DNA of 27,723 bases from Syntrophaceae bacterium UBA5764 (lineage in GTDB: Bacteria; Desulfobacterota; Syntrophia; Syntrophales; Smithellaceae), in assembly GCA_002418825.1 (NCBI GenBank), contig DIEW01000054.1, positions 1 through 27,723 of the forward strand, read 5' to 3'. The position numbers were made by a program, and so were the translations under genes. How positions within the stretch are numbered: position 1 is the stretch's first letter; each line of letters starts with the position of its first letter. Below are positions 15,566 through 23,151 of this stretch, one piece after another. A model generated the notes under the pieces. The model saw only the letters and a list, made by a program, of their open reading frames with translations, had not been told where the DNA came from and ran no database searches.

Positions 15566-15739
15566 ATGAATGTTGTTCTAATGTACTTTGTTTCTCCCTT
15601 ATTATTTTCAGCGTTTTTTCTCGTAGCTGAAAACAATATTTATATCCACGAAATTTGCTTCAAGCAAAATATTTTCACTTCTAGCGCTGGCGGAATGCCT
15701 TGTGTTGTGGCGCAGTATCCACAAATGCCGGGCGTGTGA
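15566..15739 (+). CDS. Doubtful small ORF, 57 aa, hydrophobic N-terminus
   Basis: An ATG preceded by AAAGGG opens a 57-codon frame. It has a hydrophobic N-terminal stretch (MYFVSPLLFSAFFLVA) and ends 29 bp before the small basic protein gene. No family is recognised, codon use gives no support, and a short hairpin (ATTTGCTT / AGCAAAAT, about 15650) lies inside. It is listed because it fills most of the 385-bp gap 15384-15768; otherwise I see nothing in that gap. Confidence 0.18.
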   Translation: MNVVLMYFVSPLLFSAFFLVAENNIYIHEICFKQNIFTSSAGGMPCVVAQYPQMPGV

Positions 15740-15768
15740 TATAAAAACATTTATACAAGGAGGATTCA

Positions 15769-15942
15769 ATGGCTACTAAAAGAAAAAGGACAACTCACTA
15801 CAGTGTCGCGGGAACAAAATTATACGCTGTACGTGATGCTAAAGGGCGCTTTGTGGATATCCAGACATATAAGCGCGCTCACGCCATGGACATAAAACGC
15901 AAAAGTAAGGCAGAAAAAGCGACAGCAAAAAAGAAAAAATAA
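15769..15942 (+). CDS. Small highly basic protein, 57 aa
   Basis: A clear AAGGAGG (15757-15763) stands 5 nt before an ATG that opens a 57-codon frame ending in TAA. The protein has 19 Lys/Arg and 4 Asp/Glu residues. Its core is THYSVAGTKLYAVRDAKGRF followed by VDIQTYKRAHAMDIKRKSK, and it ends in a lysine tail KKKK. The core looks like a short beta-hairpin followed by a helix. The strong ribosome site and non-random sequence argue that it is real. The charge suggests nucleic-acid binding, a nucleoid or ribosome-associated role, but this is inference. No homologous family is named with confidence. Confidence 0.7.
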   Translation: MATKRKRTTHYSVAGTKLYAVRDAKGRFVDIQTYKRAHAMDIKRKSKAEKATAKKKK

Positions 15943-16183
15943 CCGCAGCCTGCGCAATAAAACGAATGTTCGCAGATGTGTCGCCGCAAAAGACAAACGC
16001 CGTTATTATCGGCGGCAGGGGCGACAGACAGCTGCGACCCTTTTAGGCATTCTTACCCGTCGCGGAAGAAACACTCTTGAGTAGCCGAGAATGCAGGCGG
16101 TAATGGCGCAGGCGGCGAAGCCTTGACAGGCAAGTATCGTGCTATTAAAAACGCAATAAACAAATAAGCCGGCGGCAGCACAG

Positions 16184-16219
16184 GAAACCAAAAGGACGCA
16201 TTTGCGTCCTTTTGGTTTC
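16184..16219. terminator. 17-bp perfect stem-loop, probable bidirectional terminator
   Basis: Left arm 16184-16200 (GAAACCAAAAGGACGCA) is exactly complementary to 16203-16219. The GC core GGACGC/GCGTCC is flanked by A4 on the left and T4 on the right, so it can terminate transcription in either direction. It lies 240 bp after the small basic protein gene. The rest of the 449-bp gap 15943-16391 holds no ORF I trust; a small RNA ending here is possible. Confidence 0.65.
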
Positions 16220-16391
16220 TCCTATCCAGACCATCACTTTTGTAATCTATAATTAAATAATTCAATTATATCGTATGCTTGCTTTGCTTTTCTCGCCCCG
16301 CGTGTTTTAGATTTTCAAAAAACATCAAAAAAGCGTAAAATACACCTGTACACGGCAAAGGCTAAGTGTCTTTCCCGTTCATTATTGAGGT

Positions 16392-17711
16392 TTGCATGTT
16401 ATAACCGGATCGGACATTTTGGTAGTTATCCCGCACAGCGGAGTCATTATCCCACCAGAAATCGCCCTGGAGGATCTCTCCGATGATTTCCCGTCTCTGC
16501 TCAAAAATATCGACTGGTACACCCAGTGGCTGTACGATTTTAGTGATATTCTGGGCAACCGGCGACTCGTGTTTCCCTTTTGCAGCATTCTGCTCGAGGC
16601 AAACCGCAATCCTGCAGACATTGAAGATTGTGTCCCGCTGTTGGATGTTCACGGCCGCCCAATTTACCGCCCTGGTTTCGAACCAACGGAATCCATGCGG
16701 AGAGCCTGGTCTGAAAAATATCTCAAGCCTTTTCACCGCCGGATTGAAGAAATCATTTCCTCCGGAACAGGGCTTATTTTTGACGGTCATTCCACGGTGA
16801 CGGCGCGCGGCGTAGCCGAAAACCAAATTGAACTGATGAACTTCCAGCAGACGGAAAAAGACGAAAAACCTCTTCATTACTGTCCAGATGTGATTGTGGA
16901 AACATACGCGGAAGAACTGCGCAGTCGCCTGCCCAATGTTCTGGTCACCGTGAATGCGTCTGATTTTTTTAAAGTTCACGGCCACGTGTGCGCCGCCCAC
17001 AGCGTCAACGCACTAAAAAGAATCGGAACCCGTGCTCCCGCGTTCATTCAGGAAACAAATGAACGACTCTATAAAAATGCCGACGGCACTCCTAATGTCG
17101 CGCAGATTAACCGGCTCCGCCGCGTCTTTGCCGAATCCCTCCATCAAACCCTTCAGTCTCTTGATGAATCCCGCAAAATAAAAATAATCAATCTGCATTC
17201 CGGCAAACAATTCTATAACTACGATTGTGGCCCCAAAGCGTTGCAAACAGTCATGCATTATTACGGCGAAGATGTCGACAGTAATGAACTTATCGAAGCG
17301 CTCGGCACGACTGAAGACGGCACGCCTCCGGAAGAGATGATTAGGGTAGCCAAACAATACGGTTTTACGGTGAAATCCGGCACGAACTGGTCGCTCAAGC
17401 AGGTTAAACAGTACGTGGACGAAGGAACACCGGTTATTGTTCTCTTGCAGGCGTGGGCAGACCGTCAAATGACGCTCGACGAGTGGCGACGCGACTGGGA
17501 CAATGGCCATTACGCAATCATCATCGGCCTGAACAAGGACATGCTTCTTTTTGAGGATCCTGCCTCCATCCGGCGCACTTGGCTCCGCGAACGGGAATTT
17601 CTCGCTCGGTGGCACGATATGCATCCGAAAAGCGGTGAAAAATATGAACACTTCGGCATGGTGCTTTTGGGAAAGCAACCGGCAACATTATCCTTCGAGC
17701 ACATGGATTGA
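16392..17711 (+). CDS. Fusion: N-formylglutamate amidohydrolase-like domain + C39-like cysteine peptidase
   Basis: This 439-aa protein has two domains. Residues 8-250 resemble N-formylglutamate amidohydrolase: VVIPHSG with His15, LLEANRNPAD at 68-76, and FDGHSTV with Asp131/His133. These are likely metal or substrate residues. Residues 268-435 resemble the C39/papain-like peptidase fold: Gln273 and Cys279 in QFYNYDCGPKAL, His373 in NGHYAIIIGL, and Asp389 in FEDPAS, a complete oxyanion-Cys-His-Asp set. An in-frame TGA at 16386-16388 limits the start; TTG at 16392 is used with GAGG close by. No signal peptide or transport domains are seen, so it looks cytosolic. Function is unknown: perhaps amide or peptide hydrolysis in two steps. 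The gene stands alone, convergent with the next one. Confidence 0.82.
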   Translation: MHVITGSDILVVIPHSGVIIPPEIALEDLSDDFPSLLKNIDWYTQWLYDFSDILGNRRLVFPFCSILLEANRNPADIEDCVPLLDVHGRPIYRPGFEPTESMRRAWSEKYLKPFHRRIEEIISSGTGLIFDGHSTVTARGVAENQIELMNFQQTEKDEKPLHYCPDVIVETYAEELRSRLPNVLVTVNASDFFKVHGHVCAAHSVNALKRIGTRAPAFIQETNERLYKNADGTPNVAQINRLRRVFAESLHQTLQSLDESRKIKIINLHSGKQFYNYDCGPKALQTVMHYYGEDVDSNELIEALGTTEDGTPPEEMIRVAKQYGFTVKSGTNWSLKQVKQYVDEGTPVIVLLQAWADRQMTLDEWRRDWDNGHYAIIIGLNKDMLLFEDPASIRRTWLREREFLARWHDMHPKSGEKYEHFGMVLLGKQPATLSFEHMD

Positions 17712-17717
17712 TCCTTA

Positions 17718-18224
17718 TCACATTTTACGGCTGTCATAGGCCCAGTGCAGAAGCGCCTGGCGCTGCTTGCGCCGGCAGTGGAGATCACCCGCGGGGCAAT
17801 GCTTTTTTAGCTGCGCGATGTGCCGGTGCATCGCTTTCCATCTTTTTATTTGGCGCGCGTCATCGAGGCAGCGCCTGCCCATATAATAGCGGCAATACCA
17901 CTGAAACCAGCCGCGCGGGTCTTCGTGATAAATCCAACCTTTTTGCCTCCAGTAAGAAAGCGGCTTGGAGGCATTCACGCCGAAACAATTCAGTTTCGCG
18001 TCGTGTCGCTCGGCGCAGAGTTTTGCTCTGGTAAACCACGAAGCTGAAAATTCTTGGCGGCAATCCGTCATGTATTTGCCGCCGAAAATTCCTGCCTCGA
18101 GCATCTGCTTTGGCGTCAACTGTGGTTTAAATTCCGGATCGAAATTTTTCCCGGCGGGCTCCGTTAAATAGTACCGGTAATTTTGCTGCATTTTATCTTT
18201 GACGATAACCAGTTTTGGTTTCAT
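17718..18224 (-). CDS. Conserved protein of unknown function, Trp/Cys-rich
   Basis: This 168-aa soluble protein contains seven Trp and seven Cys residues, many within YWRQKGWIYHEDPRGWFQWY and the following CRYYMGRRCLDD. The N-terminal part has YYLTEPAGKNFDPEFKPQLT and the segment GIFGGKYMTDC. The C-terminus is basic (HCPAGDLHCRRKQRQALLHW). I recall proteins with this pattern as a widely conserved family without known function, but cannot name it. No enzyme motif is evident. It ends 6 bp from the convergent fusion gene, and it follows the kdnA terminator, so it has its own promoter. Confidence 0.75.
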   Translation of the reverse strand: MKPKLVIVKDKMQQNYRYYLTEPAGKNFDPEFKPQLTPKQMLEAGIFGGKYMTDCRQEFSASWFTRAKLCAERHDAKLNCFGVNASKPLSYWRQKGWIYHEDPRGWFQWYCRYYMGRRCLDDARQIKRWKAMHRHIAQLKKHCPAGDLHCRRKQRQALLHWAYDSRKM

Positions 18225-18264
18225 TGTCTAAATTATACTGCAGTCGAAAAAAGCTGTAAATAAG

Positions 18265-18291
18265 AAAGCCGCGCTTTTTCGGCGCGGCTTT
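18265..18291 (-). terminator. Terminator after the kdnA-like gene
   Basis: AAAGCCGCGC (18265-18274) pairs with GCGCGGCTTT (18282-18291) around a 7-nt loop. It lies 24 bp past the stop of the aminotransferase gene on the minus strand, where T-rich sequence follows. T's on the other side would let it work in both directions. Confidence 0.75.
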
Positions 18292-18314
18292 TTACGTTTT
18301 CTATTGCAATGTTT

Positions 18315-19517
18315 TTACATTTTTTTAGCGGCTTTTCCGATGGCTTTTCTGATGGAGTCGAGTTTTTCCTGTCCCATCTTAACCATAATTTGTATCACCA
18401 GTGTGCGCCCCAGAATATCTTCGGCGTAAGGGATGCTCGCGCGCGAATATTCAATTTTCCCCTTGTAGGACGGATCGGCAAACGGATATTTCTTGGAAAT
18501 GGCCGTGGAGCGCGCCAGAAAATGCTCCCAGTTGGGAACATAGTGCCAGAGATTGTTTTTGTAGCAGACCGTATCCACGCCCTCGGCGGCCAAAAGCTTC
18601 TGGTATGTTAACGCCACTCCCTCTTCCGGTAAATTAAATGCCAAAAACGTGGCGGAATCACCTTCCGGATCCGGAAGCTTGCGGAATTGCACGCCCGGTA
18701 CCTGCGCCAGCGCGTCCTTGATAATTTTTTTATTTTTCCTCTGCTCAGAGCAAATGTAATCAAGTTTTCTCAGCTGCGCCAGGCCTAAAGCACCCTGCAG
18801 TTCATTCATACGGTAATTGAACCCCAGAATGGTTCTGCCTTCCAACGCGCGGCTGACTTTCGGGTTATGATCATGGCCGTGGTCGTGATACCACTCGGCG
18901 CGGTGATATAAATCTTTGTTATTGGTGATGACCATGCCGCCCTCGCCGGTGGTCACTGTCTTGACGTAATCGAAGCTGAAACAGCCCATATCGCCGAAAG
19001 AACCGAGTTTTTTTCCTTTAAAGTTCGCGCCGCAGCCCTGCGCGTTGTCCTCCAGCACCAAAAGTTTATGTTTGCGCGCTTCCTCCAATATTGTATCGAT
19101 ACAAGCGGCGGACCCGCACATATGCACGGGGATAACGGCTTTAGTATAGGGAGTTTTTTTCTTTGCTATTTCCTTCGGATCCAAATTGAGTGTCTCGTCA
19201 ATATCCACCATGATGGGGATCGCGCCCACTTCCATAACTGCCTCGTAAGTCGCCAAAAACGTAAAGGCGGGAACCAAAACATCGTCGCCCGGTCCTATAT
19301 CCAGAGCAGTAAGGGCTACCTTCAATGCGGCGGAGCCAGAAGTTACACCAAGCGCGTAATTAGTGCCGCAGTATTTGGCAAAGGCTTCTTCAAATTCACG
19401 TACTTTGAACATGCCCTTGCGCTGAGCGTCGAAACCATAGCGCATCAGCACGCCTGTTTCCAATATTTCCACTACTTCTTTTATTTCTTCCTGACCGATT
19501 AATTCCGCACCAGCCAT
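18315..19517 (-). CDS. kdnA: DegT/DnrJ/EryC1-type PLP aminotransferase, KdnA-like
   Basis: This is a 400-aa PLP-dependent sugar aminotransferase. The Schiff-base lysine is Lys186 in FSFDYVKTVTTGEGG. Other family marks are TSGSAALKVAL (59-69), PAFTFLATYEAV, LVLEDNAQGCGA and the NYRMNELQGALGLAQLRKLD stretch. The insert DHGHDHNP and the segment LPDPEGDSATFL recall the KdnA subgroup, which makes 8-amino-3,8-dideoxy-D-manno-octulosonate (Kdo8N) from the 8-oxo sugar. The preceding Fe-type alcohol dehydrogenase, 39 bp upstream in the same operon, matches the KdnB partner. AGGAGG lies before the ATG. Another amino-sugar product remains possible. Confidence 0.83.
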   Translation of the reverse strand: MAGAELIGQEEIKEVVEILETGVLMRYGFDAQRKGMFKVREFEEAFAKYCGTNYALGVTSGSAALKVALTALDIGPGDDVLVPAFTFLATYEAVMEVGAIPIMVDIDETLNLDPKEIAKKKTPYTKAVIPVHMCGSAACIDTILEEARKHKLLVLEDNAQGCGANFKGKKLGSFGDMGCFSFDYVKTVTTGEGGMVITNNKDLYHRAEWYHDHGHDHNPKVSRALEGRTILGFNYRMNELQGALGLAQLRKLDYICSEQRKNKKIIKDALAQVPGVQFRKLPDPEGDSATFLAFNLPEEGVALTYQKLLAAEGVDTVCYKNNLWHYVPNWEHFLARSTAISKKYPFADPSYKGKIEYSRASIPYAEDILGRTLVIQIMVKMGQEKLDSIRKAIGKAAKKM

Positions 19518-19556
19518 TTTGTCCTCCTGAGTATCACTAAATAAATTATTCTTATT

Positions 19557-20711
19557 TCACAATGCCTGCGCATACATCGCGATTGCATCGTCTTTGGTTA
19601 CTTTGCGCGGATTATTTTCCAGCGGCCGCGCCACGGTGAGGGCGACATCGGCGAGCTGGGGAAAATCTTTTTCCGTAATGCCGAAATCCGCCAGTGACGC
19701 GTGAATGCCACAATCCTCAATCAGCGCCTCCACTGCGTCAAGCGCCAGGTACGCGGCTTCGCGCGCGGACAGTCCATCCGTATTTTCACCCATCGCCTCG
19801 GCAATGTCCGCGAATTTATCCAGCGCGGCAGGCAGATTGAAATTCATCACTGCCATCAGCATCATCGTGTTGGCCAGGCCATGCCCGATGCCGTATTTTC
19901 CGCCCAGCGGATAGGAAAGAGAATGAACCGCCGTGACACCGGCATTGGCCAATCCCAATCCCGCGTACAGGCTGCCCAAAAGCATTTTTTCGCGCGCGGC
20001 CAGATTCTTTCCGTCATGCACGCAGGTGCGCAGATTCTCGGCAATCAAAGCAATCGCCTGCAGCGAAACAAGCTCGCTCATGGGCGATGAATTTATCGAC
20101 GTGTAAGATTCAATAGCGTGACACAAGGCATCCAAGCCTGTCTGCGCGGTGGGCGCGGACGGTAAGCTAAGCGTTAATTCAGGATCCAAAAGCGCCAGCT
20201 CCGGATAAAGGTGCACGCTATTCATCCCTTCTTTCTTTTTTAAATCTTTGCGGATAAAAACAGCGGTAAAGGTAACTTCGCTGCCGGTGCCCGCCGTGGT
20301 GGGAATCATGATTTTGGGCAAGCCGGGTTTCGGGACTTTGCCCAGTCCCAGAAAATCCGTCGCTTTCGCGTTATTGGCGGCGATCACGGAAATGGCTTTG
20401 GCCACATCCATGGCGCTGCCGCCGCCAATGCCGATAACCGCGTCACTTTTATTTTTCAGCGCCTGCGCGGCGCCTTCATCGGCCAATTCAATTGGCGGTT
20501 CCGGCTCCACTTTATCGTAGATACTGAATTTAATGCCTGCGGGCGTGAAAATGTTTTCTATTTTCTCCTGAAAAACAGCGGACAGGTTTTTATCTATGAC
20601 CACCAGAGGATTTTTCGCGTTTAATTCTCTCGCGTGCTCAGCTAACTGCCCCAGCGCTCCGCTGCCGAAAACAATTTTTTTCGCGCCGGTAAAAGAAAAG
20701 ATTTTCTGCAT
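19557..20711 (-). CDS. kdnB: Iron-type (group III) alcohol dehydrogenase, KdnB-like
   Basis: This 384-aa NAD(P)-dependent dehydrogenase has a nucleotide-binding loop GIGGGSAMDVAKA (94-106) and PTTAGTGSE (138-145). The metal ligands are Asp194, His198, His263 and His277 (GLDALCHAIESY, VHSLSYPLGGKYGIGHG). In Shewanella, KdnB oxidises C8 of Kdo so that KdnA can aminate it; the same gene order and pairing here suggest that pathway. A plain fermentative alcohol dehydrogenase is the alternative. GGAGGGTGG precedes the ATG. The gene heads the two-gene operon. In the 97-bp gap to trmJ only a short CCCTAT/ATAGGG stem (20785-20799) without a T-run is seen. Confidence 0.85.
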   Translation of the reverse strand: MQKIFSFTGAKKIVFGSGALGQLAEHARELNAKNPLVVIDKNLSAVFQEKIENIFTPAGIKFSIYDKVEPEPPIELADEGAAQALKNKSDAVIGIGGGSAMDVAKAISVIAANNAKATDFLGLGKVPKPGLPKIMIPTTAGTGSEVTFTAVFIRKDLKKKEGMNSVHLYPELALLDPELTLSLPSAPTAQTGLDALCHAIESYTSINSSPMSELVSLQAIALIAENLRTCVHDGKNLAAREKMLLGSLYAGLGLANAGVTAVHSLSYPLGGKYGIGHGLANTMMLMAVMNFNLPAALDKFADIAEAMGENTDGLSAREAAYLALDAVEALIEDCGIHASLADFGITEKDFPQLADVALTVARPLENNPRKVTKDDAIAMYAQAL

Positions 20712-20808
20712 TATCCACCCTCCGCTATTTTGCCGTTTTGATTATAAAAAATAAATCCGTGTCACGTGCTCTTTGTAGGCAATTCCCTATGAGATAGGGC
20801 CTCTAAAG

Positions 20809-21546
20809 TCAAGTGTTTTTCTGGTTTATATACCATTGGATTTGCCGGCAAATGCCCCTGATGATTTTCACGTCGCGCGCCAAAAGCGAGGTGCGGTTAA
20901 AAAAACGTCTTATATGCGTCATCCAGTAATCCGGATTTTGCGGGTTCAGAAACCCCACCTGCGTCAAAAGAGTTTTAATCTGCCCATACATACCCTCCAG
21001 TTCCGACGAATGCGCCAGTTTGGGCGGTGCTTCCAGGCCCGCCGGCAGTAATGAAGCAAAGATTTCGTAACAAAGAATCATCACCGCGTGTGAAAGGTTA
21101 ATGGACGGAAATTTGCGCGAGGCGGGAATTGTCACCACCGCATGACAGTAACGCAACTCCTCGTTGGTTAACCCCGTATCTTCCGGACCGAAAAGCAGCG
21201 CAACCTTGTTGTTTTTAGAAATCACTGCTATTTTTTCCGCCATTTCCCGCGGCGTAAAAAAAGGTCCCCGGGCGGCGCCACGTCTGGCGGTTGTGCCCAC
21301 GATATAATTAAATTTACCCAAAGCATTGTTGATATTGTCAGCGTATTGTATTTTTTCCACGAGATCCGCCGCGAGATGTGTGGAGCGTGTTTTCATTTCA
21401 TCCAAATCATATGCCTCTGAACCTACTACAATGATATTGCTGATACCCATGTTTTTTATCGCGCGCGCCACCGCACCAATATTCCCCGCGTACTTAGGCC
21501 TGTGCAAGATAACGCTTATGTTCTGAGTATGTATCTGCGCATCCAT
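20809..21546 (-). CDS. trmJ: TrmJ-family tRNA/rRNA (SPOUT) methyltransferase
   Basis: This 245-aa SPOUT-fold RNA 2'-O-methyltransferase resembles TrmJ (TrmH family group 1). TrmJ modifies position 32 of certain tRNAs. Knot motifs are LHRPKYAGNIGAVARAIKNM near the N-terminus, LLFGPEDTGLTNEEL in the middle, and IPASRKFPSINLSHAVMIL. The C-terminal extension of about 80 residues is helical and basic (IRRFFNRTSLLARDVKIIRG). The ATG at 21544-21546 is chosen because GAGGGGGAG lies just upstream and the family starts here; the open frame upstream to 21666 overlaps rsmG sequence. It is divergent from rsmG. Confidence 0.88.
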   Translation of the reverse strand: MDAQIHTQNISVILHRPKYAGNIGAVARAIKNMGISNIIVVGSEAYDLDEMKTRSTHLAADLVEKIQYADNINNALGKFNYIVGTTARRGAARGPFFTPREMAEKIAVISKNNKVALLFGPEDTGLTNEELRYCHAVVTIPASRKFPSINLSHAVMILCYEIFASLLPAGLEAPPKLAHSSELEGMYGQIKTLLTQVGFLNPQNPDYWMTHIRRFFNRTSLLARDVKIIRGICRQIQWYINQKNT

Positions 21547-21642
21547 TGCTGACTCCCCCTCTAAACCCTTTTTACCATATATGAGGCAGGGACTCATTGT
21601 TTTTGTTTGCCGCCTGCCCCTCTTTCTGGTATCCAAATATCC

Positions 21643-22317
21643 ATGGACGAAAGTTTTTTCAAACATAACGCGCTAACAATGGGCATTTCTCTCAGCAATG
21701 AACAGATGGAGCAATTTAATCTCTATCGACAAGAATTGCTCGTGTGGAATACCAAAATAAATTTGATTTCCGAGAAATCAGCACAGGAAGTTGATTCCAG
21801 GCATTTTCTCGATTCCTTAACCGCTTTACGTTTCATCTACAAGGAAAATGCCCGCGTTCTCGATATCGGCAGCGGCGCAGGATTTCCCGGGCTTCCTGTA
21901 AAAATCGCTCGGCCCACACTGGAGCTGTACCTTATGGAAAGCAATAGAAAAAAAGCATCCTTCCTGAAGCATATAATCAGAAAATTGCAACTGGAGAAAA
22001 CCATCGTGAGCCATTGCCGCGCGGAAGACATGCTCAAACAAAACAACTGGCATGAATACTTTGACATTGTCATCTCCCGCGCCGCTTTTCGCTTGTCGGA
22101 ATTTATCTCTTTTAGCGTCTTTTTTCTTGCTGAAGGCGGGAAGTTTATCGCCCTCAAGGGGGATAACAGCGAAAATGAGTTTGTCTTGTGCGCCAAGGAT
22201 AAAAATGTGTCTGTCTTATTCGAGTTATTTCAATATGATACGGTCGAATACTTCACGGAAAAACGCCGTAAAATTGTCGTGGGGAAAAAGCTAAAAAAAG
22301 AGAAAAAAATCTTCTAA
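21643..22317 (+). CDS. rsmG: 16S rRNA (guanine527-N7)-methyltransferase RsmG (GidB)
   Basis: This 224-aa protein methylates G527 of 16S rRNA. The SAM motif VLDIGSGAGFPGLPVKIA is at about 72-89. FDIVISRAAF, FIALKG and the N-terminal YRQELLVWNTKINLI are family marks. The ATG at 21643 is preferred; an upstream TTG frame lacks support. The ribosome site is poor. Position before parA-parB is the classic origin-proximal order, but mnmG and mnmE, which often precede rsmG, are replaced here by the divergent trmJ. Confidence 0.93.
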   Translation: MDESFFKHNALTMGISLSNEQMEQFNLYRQELLVWNTKINLISEKSAQEVDSRHFLDSLTALRFIYKENARVLDIGSGAGFPGLPVKIARPTLELYLMESNRKKASFLKHIIRKLQLEKTIVSHCRAEDMLKQNNWHEYFDIVISRAAFRLSEFISFSVFFLAEGGKFIALKGDNSENEFVLCAKDKNVSVLFELFQYDTVEYFTEKRRKIVVGKKLKKEKKIF

Positions 22318-22389
22318 AAATATCCGTTTTATGTTACATTTTTCAGCAGTTTTTCCCAAAGAATTTTCAGGAAAATGCTACACTAAATA

Positions 22390-23148
22390 ATGAATAAAAT
22401 TATATGTATAGCCAATCAAAAAGGTGGGGTAGGTAAAACAACCACAGCGATTAACCTAGCCTCGTCCTTAGCCGCTGCGGAAAAAAAAACTTTGCTCATT
22501 GACGGAGATTCTCAGGGTAACGCCACCAGCGGCATAGGGATGACCAATAATGGAACTAATTTATATCACGCCTTGATCGGTAAAGTACCATTGGAAGATA
22601 CTATCCATCCAACAGCTGTACCGAATCTGGATATAATTACTGCAAACCAAGATTTAATCGGCGTGGAAGTAGAATTCATACAGGTTAACGAAAGAGAAAA
22701 GCGCCTACGGTATTTATTAAAAACTTTGAAGGCGCCCTACGATTTTATTATCATTGATTGTCCCCCGTCCTTGGGGATTATGACTATCAACGCTCTCGTC
22801 GCGGCAGAATTTTTAATTGTGCCGTTACAGTGTGAATATTTTGCTTTGGAGGGGTTAGGGTCTCTGCTCAATACCGTTAAGCTGGTTAAAGCAAAACTCA
22901 ATCCCGAATTGACTTTGGGTGGTATTTTATTGACAATGTTCGATTCGCGAAACTTGCTTTCACATAGTGTCACAGAAGAAGTAAAAAAACACTTCGGCAA
23001 CAAAGTGTTCAAAACGATAATTCCGCGGAACGTGCGGCTTTCGGAAAGCCCCAGTCACGGCTTGCCGATTATTCTTTACGATATAAAATCACGCGGCGCC
23101 ATGGCCTATATGGCATTGGCGCAAGAAATTATTGAAGGGGGGCTATAA
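22390..23148 (+). CDS. parA: Chromosome-partitioning ATPase ParA (Soj)
   Basis: This 252-aa P-loop ATPase works with ParB-parS to segregate the origin. The deviant Walker A KGGVGKTTTAINLA lies at residues 11-24, with the signature first lysine. FIIIDCPPSLG is the Walker B region, and LLIDGDSQGNATSG the switch. It has no N-terminal HTH, as for chromosomal Soj-type proteins. There is no recognisable Shine-Dalgarno site, and a TACACT -10-like hexamer lies only 6 bp before the ATG, so a leaderless transcript is conceivable. parB follows after 3 nt. Confidence 0.96.
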   Translation: MNKIICIANQKGGVGKTTTAINLASSLAAAEKKTLLIDGDSQGNATSGIGMTNNGTNLYHALIGKVPLEDTIHPTAVPNLDIITANQDLIGVEVEFIQVNEREKRLRYLLKTLKAPYDFIIIDCPPSLGIMTINALVAAEFLIVPLQCEYFALEGLGSLLNTVKLVKAKLNPELTLGGILLTMFDSRNLLSHSVTEEVKKHFGNKVFKTIIPRNVRLSESPSHGLPIILYDIKSRGAMAYMALAQEIIEGGL

Positions 23149-23151
23149 ACC

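Noticed and set aside
16006..16265. Two hydrophobic minus-strand ORFs (61 and 70 aa)
   Set aside because: They overlap each other in different frames and one runs through the hairpin; no ribosome site of note and no recognised family.
16362..17678. Long minus-strand ORFs of 212 and 221 aa
   Set aside because: They are antisense shadows of the amidohydrolase-C39 fusion gene, which carries clear motifs.
20785..20799. CCCTAT-GAG-ATAGGG stem as trmJ terminator
   Set aside because: Only 6 bp and no T-run on either strand; kept as a remark only.
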